Assembly: GCA_963576475.1 (NCBI GenBank)
Contig: OY754984.1
Span: 20,671,215 to 20,735,214 of the forward strand
DNA: 64,000 nt
Direction of reading: 5' to 3'
DNA from: Molanna angustata
Taxonomy: Eukaryota > Arthropoda > Insecta > Trichoptera > Molannidae
Shown: piece by piece, positions 34,210 through 45,408 of the stretch
Layout: the number at the start of each line of letters is the position of its first letter
Numbering within the stretch: position 1 is the stretch's first letter
The notes under the pieces: generated by a model
What the model saw: only the letters and a program-made list of their open reading frames with translations
The model's database searches: none
Told to the model about the DNA's origin: nothing
Made by a program: the position numbers and the translations under genes

Positions 34210-35044
34210 CAGACGAGCGGGTCACAGAGGCATTTGAGGGATCATTGAAGGTAAGTAGATCTAGTTTGTAATTGAAGTCTTATAACTTGATTTGCAGAAA
34301 AAACTGCAAGGAGTTTTGAATAGATATGAGACAAAGATCTACCAAAGAAATAAATCAACAATTTCTTTCTTTCCCTTAGCGTTTTTTGTCCCGTTTCTAT
34401 CGGGGTACGCTTTGACCATGATTCTGGAATTGGCGAGTCTGGTTATTACATTGAAGCGACTGCCATCTGACCTTCGTAACCCTTAAAAAGGGGAAACAGA
34501 CAAATTGGATCATGGCTACACATAGCTAGTGATATAAATCCGCACATAGTTTTTTTAAAAATCCAGAGGTGCGTGCCCCGCCCGGATTCGAACCGTCGAC
34601 CTCACGCATGTGAAGCGACGACCTTACCGCTGGGCTATCACCAAAAAGAAATAAATCAACAATAATAAAGGGTATTGTGACACAAAAAAATATGGGATGG
34701 ATAATGGATATTGCTTTAAGCTGGGCACAGAGGCTATTGATGGATCATCGAAGGTATGGAAATCATGCTTGAAATTGAAGACGTAAAGCAAAATTTGATT
34801 TCCAGAAAAAACTATCTAAAAATTAAAAAGTGTTTTGGGTAAATATGGGAAATAGATTTCACTGCTTTTAAAGAAATGTATCATCTAGAATACGAGGTAT
34901 TTTGATACAAAGGAACACAAGTTGAAAATGGCTTTCAGTGGGTCACAGAGGCTTTTGATGGATCATTGGAGATATCATGTTTGAAAGTGAAATTTTAGTA
35001 ACGAGGAGGGATTTCTTAAAAAAATCTGCAAGGTGTTTTATGTC
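34210..35044 (+). repeat. Three degenerate long tandem units
   Basis: The phrase GGGTCACAGAGGC(A/T)TTTGA, then GGATCATTG, followed by TTTCCAGAAAAAACT and GAGACAAAGAT-like blocks, occurs in order from 34217, 34722 and 34938. Units are uneven in length because a SINE interrupts the first and deletions shorten others. The third runs into the 41-bp minisatellite. Confidence 0.65.
34363..34644 (-). mobile_element. tRNA-derived SINE with perfect 19-bp target duplication
   Basis: AAAGAAATAAATCAACAAT stands at 34344-34362 and again at 34645-34663. The 282-bp insert on the minus strand starts GGTGATAGCCCAGCGGTAAG, has a CTTCACATG anticodon arm (CAC, Val-like), B box GGTTCGAATCC, a unique body and a tail that ends AAGGGAAAGAAAGAA. 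The body section with CAGATGGCAGTCGCTTC is one I associate with lepidopteran SINE/LINE tails (from memory). Confidence 0.92.
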
Positions 35045-35292
35045 AACAATGAGACAAAGATTTTCCTACATCCGCATTTCGGGTCAATAATGAGACAAAG
35101 ATTTTCCTACATCCGCATTTCGGGTCAATAATGAGACAAAGATTTTGCTACATCCGCATTTAGGGTCAACGATGAGACAAAGACTTTGCTACATCTATAT
35201 TTTGGATCAAAAATGAGAGCAAGATTTCGGTACATCCGCATTTTGGGTCAAAAAATAAGACAAAAATTTCTCTCCATCTGCATCTTAAAGGG
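35045..35292 (+). repeat. 41-bp minisatellite, six units
   Basis: GAGACAAAGATTTTCCTACA, then TCCGCATTTCGGGTCAATAAT. Starts at 35051, 35092, 35133, 35174, 35215 and about 35256, exactly 41 bp apart. The first two and a half units are identical; later ones diverge. Confidence 0.92.
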
Positions 35293-36429
35293 TAGAGGTG
35301 AAAGAATGGTTGTATGAACATATGCAATTCTTTTTGTCGATTCTTAGTGAGATAGGATCATATTTATGATTTAGGAGTTTTTTCAAACCAGAGTTGGGTG
35401 TTGTCACTTATTATTTTTTTTGTAGTTCACAATCTCACCATATCAAATAATTAAAATGTCTTCATACTTAAAACCTATTCTTTGACCAATCTCACCGTTT
35501 GACCGGAGTTGCCCCCACCCCCCCCCCCCCGGATGAGGGAGCGGGTCAGCTCCGAAACCGGTTAACTCAAAAATCCAACGGAGGTTGGCGACCATCACTC
35601 CAAACTCATCCACATCTTGTGCCAACCTAAACAGTGACGCCACATCCGCAATCCTGAACCACTGCCTGAGATTTTAAGCCGCGATATGCTTTTACGCCCC
35701 CATGCTCCGTCTCCCCCCTATCTTTCCCTCTACCATGAGTTGTAGAAGAACACATCTATCACCATGGAATATGTGGCCAAAATATTCCAAGACATAAAAT
35801 ATTAATCAATAGTAGTGTAGGTAAACAAAGACATTTCTAATATTGATAAAAATGTTTTAAATCTGTTTTTATCTTACAAATAACAAAATACATTTTTTAC
35901 TGAATGCTTCACCGTGCAGTTACCCTATATCTTAATCGATGATAAATGTTTCCTTGAAGCTTATCCAGATGGCGCTAATGTAGGGGAATATCTAGATAAG
36001 TACTTACCCGATCTAACCTCATTCCTACATAACTGTCATCATTTCAACTTGCTTCTTACTAATTGACACATATAATAACTTAGTTAACACACATCGTCTT
36101 CACGACACTACCTACATAATATATACAATAATTACGGTCTTAATGCGTTAGGGTAATTTCTTCCAATCCTATTCGAATGGGCGATTAGATCTGAGAATTG
36201 AAATGGGTAGCAAATTGTTAAATGAGAGATTATCGGATATGATGAGTGATAAGAATAAAAATGTTTCTTCGTTTATTTTATACGTTAATACTATCAATCA
36301 TATATTTATTACATAGTTGGAGCTCCTTTTTGCTGGAAAACAAGTATTCATTTACATATAATTTATTAAAAACAAAAAAAAAAAAAACCACCCAAACGTC
36401 ATATAAAGAGTAAAAGATTTTCCATGGAG
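35293..36429. other. Mixed low-copy stretch with a poly-C patch
   Basis: 35500-35720 is GC-rich with a 14-base C run (35518-35532). On the minus strand it reads FRLAQDVDEFGVMVANLRWI, a phrase that may be a coding remnant of a repeat. The rest, up to 36429, is AT-rich with no assignable content. Confidence 0.35.
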
Positions 36430-36680
36430 CTATATCAGTTCCATCGAGATAGGGCGCTTGAGATGGGCTGGTCACATAATCCGAATGGACGACGACAACC
36501 CCACAAAACGCCTCACACTCTCTGTGCCACAAGGTCTCGATGGATGGACAGTGTCGATGCTGATGCATCCGCGGCAGATATTAGAAACTGGAGAACGAAG
36601 GCAACGGATAGACGGGAATGGAAGAGACTTCTGGATTCAGCCAAGGCCCACCCAGGGCTGCCGAGCTGATGATGATGATA
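36430..36680 (+). pseudogene. LINE C-terminal fragment with (GAT)n tail
   Basis: Two frames joined by a shift read ALRWAGHIIRMDDDNPTKRL, then SRWMDSVDADASAADIRNWR and WKRLLDSAKAHPGLPS. The stop is followed at once by GATGATGATGATAA. (GAT)n-type tails fit RTE-like LINEs. Confidence 0.8.
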
Positions 36681-37217
36681 AAATTAACTATAAACATTAT
36701 TTGAAATTTTGTTTTTTCAATCAAGTTTTTTCACTGGTCCGTTTTATAAATTATGCAGACTGTATAAATCTCTATGAACCAATAAAAAAAATAAGTGGCA
36801 TGGATGAAATAAAAAAAACACTTACTCTTTATTGGGATTATTTTCTGGGTCTTCCGGATTTCTCATTCTCAAGTTCTTTCTGATGTCTTCCGTTTCGTTG
36901 ATCTTTCTACTCTGTGACAGAGACGCTGGGAGGAGCATTGCAGTTTCTGGAATGAAAGAAATGGACCAGAATAAGAAGATGGGTTCACCATATTTAGATG
37001 GCATAGTCATCGTATTTTGAAATCTAAATTTCTCAAATATTTTAAATAGTATTTTAAAAAATACCTTTATGATTTCAACATTTATTTATTAAGTAATAAA
37101 TTGCGGAACGGACTGAGAATGAATGTGAGTACATAAATCTAAGATACTTGTATTCGAAAAAACTGACCGTATAACCTATAGACGTAAACTATCTATAGTA
37201 CCTGATACTAGAGCGTG
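36681..37217. other. AT-rich stretch with nothing recognised
   Basis: Overlapping 62-codon frames on both strands at 36822-37020 are shadows of one another. No repeat found. Confidence 0.3.
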
Positions 37218-37785
37218 ATTAACGAAAAAGTTTACTTATAAACCGTGACTATCTTTATTATACATTTATTTAGTAGACGTCAAGTTAGGACGGGTCGAGA
37301 TGTTGTTCACGCTTGACTAACGCGTCATACCAAATATTTCAAAATGGCGGATCTCTCACATATGATTCGACGCATAATATTTGAGATTGACAGAACAATT
37401 TAATCCTTATAACGTTTTTCCTTGTTATTTTTCATCGCAATTATGTTTAAATTTACTCAATATGGCACAACACGGTGTTTGTTTTCATTTTTCGATGTCA
37501 GTTATAATTTTCGCCAAACATCTTGAATGAACTTCCGGTTGCGCAGAGCGCAAATTTATGTCTTTTTCTTCGTTAGTTTACGTGCAAATCGCCCCCTTCT
37601 CGGCTAAAAAGTTATTTGGCTACAACTCTATCTAAAGACTACATGCATTTATCTAATTTTTTGACATATGTGAATCCAATGCGGCCATATGATAAAAAAT
37701 AATGGGGGTGTTCGTAAACAATTCGGTGAATAAGTTAGTCGTATCTTAGTATACGTTTATAAGTAAGATTTTTAATACTGATCTT
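37218..37785. mobile_element. Possible DNA element with TTACTTATAAAC ends
   Basis: TTTACTTATAAACCGTGACT at 37230-37249 is matched, inverted and diverged, by ACGTTTATAAGTAAGAT at 37753-37769, and similarity continues outward for about 15 bases (GATTAACGAAAAA). The interior (for example AAAATGGCGGATC) has no frame. Size about 0.55 kb. Confidence 0.4.
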
Positions 37786-37854
37786 GACTATTTTAGTCGT
37801 GCTTATCTAGTTGCGCGTTTAGTAAGCTTTTAACAAAATATAATAAGTACCTAA

Positions 37855-38560
37855 GACCGTGGGATTTACTGCATGTAAGATAAAAGTTGAGAACAAATTG
37901 CTAGAACAAGTAGATGAATATTTATAATTGGTGAGTATGTTTAAACGGAATAGAAGACCTGATAAAGATATTGAAAGAAGAGTTATGGCAGATAATGAAA
38001 TAAAACGAGCACTCTGATCAGTAATGCCCGATCCAAGTATCTCGAAGATAACCAAAATTGTCGTACATAATGCAATAATTGTAGTGTCTACTTTGACATA
38101 TGCCAGTGAAATATGGATCTGGCAAAAGATGCATTAAAGTAGAATAAATGATAGAACAAAAAATGAGGACATGAGAACAGAATCTAAGATAAAGAAGAAT
38201 ATTATCAGTAAAATGAAAGTGAATTCCTCGAGATGGTTTGGCCATATTGAAAGAATGAACGATGACCGGTTGACCAAAAAAATGTTACTCCCATGTATAG
38301 GTACATGGGAGCAAGAGATGGAGTAAATAGCGAGCCACCCCAAGAAGGGATAGCATGGCCATAAAATAGGAAGGGATAGCATGACATAGCAAATAAATGA
38401 TTTTTTGAAAAAAGAAAACACAAGGAGATTGAACAATCGACGAGCGTGTATGAGACGATGCTTGGATGTATAGGAAGCCAGGAACTTCTGCAAAATATTG
38501 GACTATAGCGCTTGGTTCTCTCTGCTTATTCCGTAAGGGACATGGCGTGATGGTATGTTT
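37855..38560 (+). pseudogene. Decayed LINE C-terminal region
   Basis: Same family as 19672-20266 in plus orientation. Pieces such as TLTYASEIWIWQKMH, RWFGHIERMNDDRLTKK, and the end AWFSLLIP*GTWRDGMV are in order but in different frames. Multiple stops and shifts. It is one of the longer but older copies. Confidence 0.6.
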
Positions 38561-39364
38561 GTATAAATTGCCTTTCAAATGGGAAGAATAAACATACTGC
38601 TTAGAAAAAATTTTGAATCTTGGAATAAATAATATCGATATATTCATTTGAAATCAAAGAAAATCAATTTCAATTAAAAAAACAAACGTTTTTGCATTGA
38701 TTGTGTTGAGATTTTGCTATTTCGATATTCAAAGAATTGGACTTTGAAAATGTAAAATTCACGCATTGTGGAGTTTTTGTTTCGCGAATTTATACTTTTG
38801 ATGTGAGGGATATATTTAATTTCCAGTGTAGAATTTATAAGAGTAATTTTATTCTTTTTTAAGTAAACTTTTCGTTGTTAAAAAGTCCTAATACGTTTCG
38901 ATGAAATGACGCGTGTATAAAATAACAATGCTAGTTTCGGAACAACAGTCCTCTGAAATAAACCTGTCGATAAGCGGATGAATGTCGATTATTTATAACC
39001 ATGTACCGCCACAAATATTACTATTAATTCCATTAATGTTTGTCAATTTGAGGATGAAGTCAAATAGGATGCAGCCCAATTACTGCAAGTGGCAGATTGG
39101 AGTACGGCAGTAAGAGATAAGCGGAGTTGGAGGCGAGGATCGACGGAGGCCAAGGCTCGATATTGGCTGTATGTAGAGCCAACGGAAGAAGAAAAATAAG
39201 GTTTGACAATAACAAAGTCAAGAGGAGATGGGTCTTTTTTTTACAAGTACAGTAGGTAATATATTTTTTGTGGTGTGTCATCGTGGCTTAGGTTTTCGTA
39301 AATCATTAAACTAAATTAATTACGAAATTGAATAAGCATTTTATTGGTTGCATTTCATCTGGGT
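38561..39364. other. AT-rich stretch with nothing recognised
   Basis: No convincing frame, RNA or repeat boundary was found. Confidence 0.3.
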
Positions 39365-39905
39365 CCTAACCTCCTCCAGAATCCTTCTCCAGCCGTACCT
39401 GTCCTCCGCTTCTCTGCTTCAGTTTGCTATTATGATCGCCCCTGGGTCGTCTTCTGTATCATCTTAGCTTGGGCCTGCCTCTACTTCTAGTGCCCTGTGG
39501 ATTGGTATTAAGAACCTTTTTGGGGATACGATCATTATTCATCCGGCTGACATGTCTCAACCACTTCAGTCTACGTACTTTCATGACTTGTACATGTACA
39601 ATGCTGGGTTCGTCATATGATGTTTGTAGTTCAGTATTATGTCGCATCCTCCAAAGTCGATATTCGTTTTCTTGGCAAAATATGTTCATTCAAATATCAA
39701 ATGGTGATTTTCGTCTCTTTTTGTTAAGACTAAGCATTCAGTTCCATACGCAACGACAGATCTGAGTAGAATTTTGTTTATCAGGATTTTCGTTTTCCTT
39801 GTTGACAGTTTGGACCTCATGTGCTTTATCAGACTATGTATAATAGCACCCATTGTCAGCGGCCAGTCTTGCCTTAATATCAGTGCTGTAGTTATTTTCA
39901 TGGGT
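39365..39905 (-). pseudogene. RTE-like LINE fragment
   Basis: Minus frames read KLSTRKTKILINKILLRSVV, then AYGTECLVLTK, and after a shift YRLWRMRHNTELQTSYDEP.. and RRLKWLRHVSRMNNDRIPKK, GTRSRGRPKLR: the post-RT region of an RTE-type LINE (typical LYGSETWxLTK, RLxWxGHVxRM, RGRPxxR). The downstream part (39365-39460) is the weakly preserved 3' end. Confidence 0.75.
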
Positions 39906-39959
39906 TACGATCGGTTACATTGACCATTAACATAATGATATGACGGGACATTTGGGAGC

Positions 39960-40095
39960 TAGATAAACACCCGTATTGATAACAAGAAAATTGAAGTTGT
40001 TGAGGAATACATATATCTGGGATATAAGATAAAATAATGAATGGATAACCAGACGGCAAAAATACTCAGAAGGATCGGACAGGTTTATAAATTTT
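39960..40095 (+). pseudogene. RTE-like RT fragment
   Basis: The plus frame reads VEVVEEYIYLGYKIK, two stops, and then MDNQTAKILRRIGQVY: the Y-x-Y-L-G motif and R-R-I-x motif following the RT catalytic block. It is opposite in direction to the fragment at 39365-39905, so it is a different insertion or an inversion. Confidence 0.65.
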
Positions 40096-40204
40096 ACCAT
40101 ACGTATAGGCATTTTTTGTGTATGATTTTTGTTTTAATATATTAATCCACACAAATCTACATTATTTTATTTTAACCTATTTATTTTTGTAAAAGGTACT
40201 ACAT

Positions 40205-40815
40205 AACATAAACGAGTGGGTTGTGGCCAACGCTAAACTCTCCACTACACAATGAAGCTTCCCTGCTAATTTTACACTCTAATATCAATATGAAATCAAA
40301 TAACTAAACATTGCTAAACATAAAAATTCTCCTATATATTTTTCATACAAAATATCGATTAATAGACACATAATTATTGAAAGGATATTATATTTTTCTT
40401 TTAAGGTTGGCAAACTCTGAATGCAGTTTTGTGAAAATTCTTTTTTTTTTCATAAATAATTCAAATAAAATGAAAATATCTCAAATTTCCAGGTCGTGAG
40501 AGCATTTTTAAAGTTTTAACAGATGAAATCATAGAGAAATAATTAACCGTTGTCTATGGAAAACTAATCACCTCTAAGTTTATGTACTTTACACATATGG
40601 TATCAATATGAAGTTCATCAGTCATTTGGTTTGGGCTGTACAGAGGACACAAATTTTCAAATTTGTGTACGGCATACACACAAAAACATCACGATGAAAC
40701 TCAAAGTATACACTCTCTACATGATACCCATTGAGAAATTGATGTAAAAAAATACGCTTTAAAATTGTGAAATCATGACTCTCCACTATTCCATAGTTGG
40801 TAGTGGAGAGTAAAA
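40205..40815 (+). mobile_element. Family F element, copy 2
   Basis: Plus orientation: AAACGAGTGGGTTGTGGCCA, ACTCTCCACTACACAATG, ... and terminal hairpin GACTCTCCACTATTCC / TAGTGGAGAGT followed by AAAAACAA. It matches the complement of 4226-4822 over its length with small indels. Non-coding. Confidence 0.7.
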
Positions 40816-41254
40816 ACAATAATATATTTAATGATGAAATATCCAAAAAGAGCACCCATCTCGAACAGTAATAAGGGAAAAAAATTGAGTAACTCAGTAG
40901 AATTGAGTTGAATCGTTATGATCCATATAACTTAAAGACTTAAACAAAATTACTGATTACTACCATAATATAATATGTGAACAAAATACAAACAAACGTG
41001 ACAGTGACAGACGAAATGCGAGCGAAATGAAATAGCGCGCCAACTTCATGGCTATATTATATTCCATATTCAATAATTAATTTCCTTGAATTGAACACGT
41101 ATTAGCAGGAACAGTTTCCGTTGCTAAACCGTGTGCATTTGGAGGACACGTGCCTTGAATTCAACACGAATTTTTAAGTGCATTAACGCAACAAACTAGT
41201 GCCTAATTCGAGGTAGTACTTGCCTCCTAATCAACACGGAAAGGTAAATACGCG
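40816..41254. other. Unassigned stretch
   Basis: No feature recognised before the SINE-like remnant. Confidence 0.3.
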
Positions 41255-41365
41255 TGCGGGTGTTCTGGATTCGATCCCCATGCAGCAGAGGAGAAATCAT
41301 TTGAATTCATTTCTCACGCTAATATTGCTTCTCTGGGCTGGAAACACTGGTTAGTTGGGAGTAAA
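41255..41365 (+). mobile_element. tRNA-like SINE remnant (second SINE family)
   Basis: It has TTCTGGATTCGATCCCC (B-box-like), then TTCATTTCTCACGCTAATAT and TCTCTGGGCTGGAAACACTG. The same order is at 49220-49318. The 5' head is poor. Confidence 0.55.
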
Positions 41366-41374
41366 CTCTCAAAC

Positions 41375-41645
41375 TTGCGCAGGGTGCAACGAAGTGTTTA
41401 TCATCATTATTCTGATTGGAAATGGACAGGACACGTAGTCAGAAGCTCGGACGATAAGTGGACAGAGAGACTTGGAGACCTCGTACGACAAAGAGAAGTG
41501 TGGGACGATCACAGCAGATATGGAGGGATGATATTAAACGATATGCTGGCAGGTCCTGGATACAGGCTCGGTAGGACAGGACGACATGGTGGAAAATGGA
41601 GGAGGCCTTCGACTAGGATCGAATTAAATCTCATTTCTAAATAAT
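41375..41645 (+). pseudogene. LINE C-terminal fragment, subfamily of 32337-32640
   Basis: It reads YSDWKWTGHVVRSSDDKWTE, then a shift into RRPRRRWxxD-like words and a final EEAFD(x)RIELNLISK. WKWxGHVxR and the closing EEAF are shared with 32337-32640. Frame broken. Confidence 0.65.
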
Positions 41646-41689
41646 AACAAAAATATCCATACGTAAATGGACAGGATGCTGTAGTAGCT

Positions 41690-42010
41690 AGTTCTATTTG
41701 TTGACGTCTTGAATTATGAGAACTTAGATTATATATGATACAGATACCTAGTCAGCGCAATGAATGTATGCCAACTAAAACTACGCTGAAACAGACGAAT
41801 TTCACTCGCCCGGCCGTATATGTACACCTACCGATACGCACACCTACATAATACGTAGACCAACCGATCTACCGTCTCACACACACATGTAAAAAAAACT
41901 TGTCATACATTTGAATTCGAAATTTGTACTACACGCGGCTTTTGTACCTTATAATTCTATGTATGAGAATTACTTCAAATAATTTAAATAATGACATTGT
42001 TTTTTTTTCT
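41690..42010 (-). mobile_element. Family C element, uninterrupted copy
   Basis: The minus strand carries AAGCCGCGTGTAGTACAAAT, TTCGAATTCAAATGTATGAC, a GT-rich run, ATCGGTAGGTGTACATATAC, GGCCGGGCGAGTG and ATCATATATAATCTAAG. All occur in the same order at 46478-47455, where about 750 bp are inserted. This copy is therefore the empty-site reference. Confidence 0.7.
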
Positions 42011-42139
42011 TGTTAACGCTAAGTAGTGAAGTCGGAACTATCCTACAAGAGTTGATAATTATAAAATGTAATAAAAACTAGTTGCATGTAACACATGAGA
42101 TCCAACTGTCGATAGCGATAGTATGTATAGTTGAAGAAT

Positions 42140-43488
42140 TGAATGACTGTTTGATATTACAGCGAAATCTGGATACTTTGTATGATTGGTGCCTTTCTAA
42201 TAAGTTGAATCTGAATATTAACAAATGTCAAGTTATTTCATTTTATAAAATTAAATCACCGATTCTTAATAAATATACATTGAACAACAATGTTCTACTT
42301 AGAACAGCTGAAGTGAAAGATCTTGGGGTGACATTTGATACAAAACTCTCGTTTATAAAACACATCAACAATATTCATGACAGAGCTCTACAGATGCTTG
42401 GATTTGTATTGCGAGTATCAAATGCTTTCACTAATATTTTTACTTTGTCTTTATTATATAAAACTCTTGTTAGAAGCCACCTTGAATATAATTCCACTGT
42501 TTGGTCTCCTTGTTATTCTATTCATATTAATACTTTGGAAAAAGTTCAGAGAAAATTTCTTAGGTTTATTAATTTTAAACTTGGAATACCGATTGATTAT
42601 ATAAATTATAACAGTCTTATGAAGCTAACCAATTTATTGCCACTGTCACAGAGAAGAATTTTAGCAGATCTGTTATTTTTATTTAAAATATTAAACTCGC
42701 ATACTGACACCCCTTACTTGCTCAGTGCTATAAATTTGCGGGTGCCGTCCCTGGTCACACGCAGTACCGCGCCATTTTATTGTCATACTAACACTAGCGT
42801 ATACCGGGCTAATTCAACCTTGCAAAGACTGCATAGTTTGGGGAACCAGTATGCACAATACACAGATATATTTAATGACTCGATCGGCATCTATAGAAGT
42901 TGCCTATACACTGCACTTGTTAATGAGACCAAACATTAGATTATTTTGTCGGTTTTTAAACTACTTTTTTCATTTCTTTTTTCCTGTATTAATTTTTGCA
43001 TGTATGTTTACTTTTTTTTTTTTTTCATATTTTTAACATGTTCTTCATTGTTTATTTACATATTTTTGCATGCTTTTTGTTTATTTTTTACATATTTTTT
43101 ACATATTTGTTACATGATTTTCATTATTTTTTACATGTATTTTGTTTATTTTTTTTTACATATTTTTACATGTTTTTTGTTTATTTTTTTACATATTTTT
43201 GAATGTTTCTCGCATGTTTTTTTTTTACATATTTTTTTCTAAATGTTTTTCATTATTTTTTACATATTTTTTTTTTTTTAAATGTTTTTCATTCTTTTTT
43301 ACATATTTTTACATGTTTTCACCTTTTTTATATTGTTATTCATTTTTTATTTTCGTTTTGTATATTTGTTTGTTTTTATTTGTTTTTTTTTTTTTTAAAT
43401 TCTGTTGTTTTTAATATATTATGTATACTTGTATGTGTAAAAGGTTATCAAACCGTAAATTGAAATTAAATAAATAAATAAAATAAAT
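42140..43488 (+). mobile_element. 5'-truncated LINE inside Helitron E
   Basis: The frame is open from the insertion point to a TAG at 42937-42939 (about 266 codons of LINE). It contains LNLNINKCQVISF, KDLGVTFDTKLSF, RSHLEYNSTVWSP, LEKVQRKFLRFINFKLG and ends YRSCLYTALVNET: the RT C-terminal part and thumb of a Jockey/CR1-like element; the catalytic motif and everything upstream are missing. The 3' UTR is a T-rich repetitive run (42950-43400), a hairpin GGTT-ATCA-AACC and an AAATAAATAAATAAA tail. The unbroken frame suggests a young insertion. Confidence 0.9.
42950..43410 (+). repeat. T-rich simple repeat in LINE 3' UTR
   Basis: Irregular repeats of TTTTTTACATATTTTTACATG. Long frames rich in F, Y and L here are compositional artefacts. 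Confidence 0.85.
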
Positions 43489-44212
43489 ATGTACCAAACT
43501 ATAAACCCATAAATACAAATTATTGAATATTTTCAGATATTTTGTTTTCTATACAACATATGTAGGTATGTATGTCAAGATAGGATAGTATGGAGGAAGA
43601 TCCTTTTTTCCTACCCAGAATATGAAAATAGCATGATGGTATGTATGTTTGTTTGGAGATGAAGTATCAAACTATTAAGTCTTCTTACATATTGTGTATA
43701 GGCGACTGCCATACAAAATGTATGAAGCGATGTCGTCACTAAATTCAATTTTTAAAAAAATTGTTAAAAAAAAATTGAGATCTTCTACTACAATGTTAAT
43801 ATTTTTTATAGGAAATTAAATTATCTAGTTGGGGTGTTTCGGCTTTTTTCGATAATTGTAAAAGTTTTGGAAATATAGGCAGTTAAACTCGTAAATTTAT
43901 CATAAAAAAAATATTTTTCTTAATAAAAAATGTTTGAGAAACCTTGGAATTTTTTTGAATAAACTAATTTGAGATTTTGTATTTGTCTATATTTGTACCA
44001 ATTTTCAGCGTTCTAGCTTTTATGGTTTCTGAGATATATGGAAAAATAAAGTAAAAATTCAAAAGTTGATAACCCCTGACTCAAACAAAAATTCGGAATT
44101 CTGAGTATAAAAGTTTTGTAAGCCTATAACTGTTTATATATTCTGAAATTTTGGGCTCTGTACATTGAGCTGATCAAAAGTTATAAGGGGGGGACGGACA
44201 CACACACACAGG

Positions 44213-44243
<31 letters not shown>

Positions 44244-44465
44244 ACACACACACACAGACACACGAAATGTTCTACTCCGAATTCTGAGTAAATCCGTGTA
44301 TGGAACATATATGCTGCGAAGCCTCTAAGTTGGTGTTTTTTGACTTCAAAGTTGGAAAAGCCGTGAAAAAAGTAGACCTCTCCATACAATTCTCGCGTAT
44401 TCTGGCTTGATACATTGTCGATATGTTAAGAGAACAAAGTTCTCCTAAACAAATCGACAGTTGGA

Positions 44466-44598
44466 TTAATTGCGCAAATATAAACATCATAATTGCAGAG
44501 CATCAACATATAAAATCGTTTAGGAAGACATTACAAACGAGTGTTTGTGGTCAATTCCTCACTACCAAGTTATTTTTGATTATAATATTTTATTATGA
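44466..44598. other. Spacer between Helitrons E and F
   Basis: 133 bp of low-copy AT-rich DNA; no feature. Confidence 0.5.
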
Positions 44599-45377
44599 CT
44601 AGTTGCATGTAACACATGAGATCCAACTGTCGATAGCGATAGTATGTATAGTTGAAGAATATGTACCAAACTATAAACCCATAGATACAAATTATTGAAT
44701 ATTTTCAGATATTTTGTTTTCTATACAACATATGTAGGTATGTATGTCAAGATAGGATAGTATGGAGGAAGATCCTTTTTCCTACCCAGAATATGCAAAT
44801 AGCATGATGTATGTATGTTTGGAGATGAAGTATCAAACTATTAAGTCTTCTTACATATTGTGTATAGGCGACTGCCATACAAAATGTATGAAGCGATGTC
44901 GTCACTAAATTCAATTTTTAAAAAAAATGTTAAAAAAAAATTGAGATCTTCTACTACAATTTAAATATTTTTATATAAAATTAAATTATCTAGTTGGGGT
45001 GTTTCGGCTTTTTTCGATAATTGTAAAAGTTTTGGAAATATAGGCAGTTAAACTCGTAAATTTATCATAAAAAAAATATTTTTCTTAATAAAAAATGTTT
45101 GAGAAACCTTGGAATTTTTTTGAATAAACTAATTTGAGATTTTGTATTTGTCTATATTTGTACCAATTTTCAGCGTTCTAGCTTTTATGGTTTCTGAGAT
45201 ATATGGAAAAATAAAGTAAAAATTCAAAAGTTGATAACCCCTGACTCAAACAAAAATTCGGAATTCTGAGTATAAAAGTTTTGTAAGCCTATAACTGTTT
45301 ATATATTCTGAAATTTTGGGCTCTGTACATTGAGCTGATCAAAAGTTATAAGGGGGGGACGGACACACACACACAGG

Positions 45378-45408
<31 letters not shown>

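Larger units (their letters stand above)
42078..44465 (-). mobile_element. Helitron, copy E, interrupted by a LINE
   Basis: CTAG begins at 42078 after A; the TCC end at 44465 is followed by T. Helitron sequence stops at GTTGAAGAAT (42139) and resumes at ATGTACCAAAC (43489), where uninterrupted copies read GAAGAATATGTACC. Without the LINE it is about 1040 bp. CA tract at 44199-44262. The left half matches copy H best and the right half copy F (see findings). Confidence 0.9.

Noticed and set aside
35045..35292. CRISPR-like short repeats with spacers
   Set aside because: The whole 41-bp unit is repeated; there are no non-repeated spacers.
42082..42939. 285-codon Helitron-LINE fusion gene
   Set aside because: The frame opens with TTG in Helitron DNA and has no ATG before the LINE part; it arises simply because the insertion happened to be in frame.
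42946..43463. F/Y/L-rich frames of 70-100 codons
   Set aside because: Products of the T-rich simple repeat in a LINE 3' UTR.
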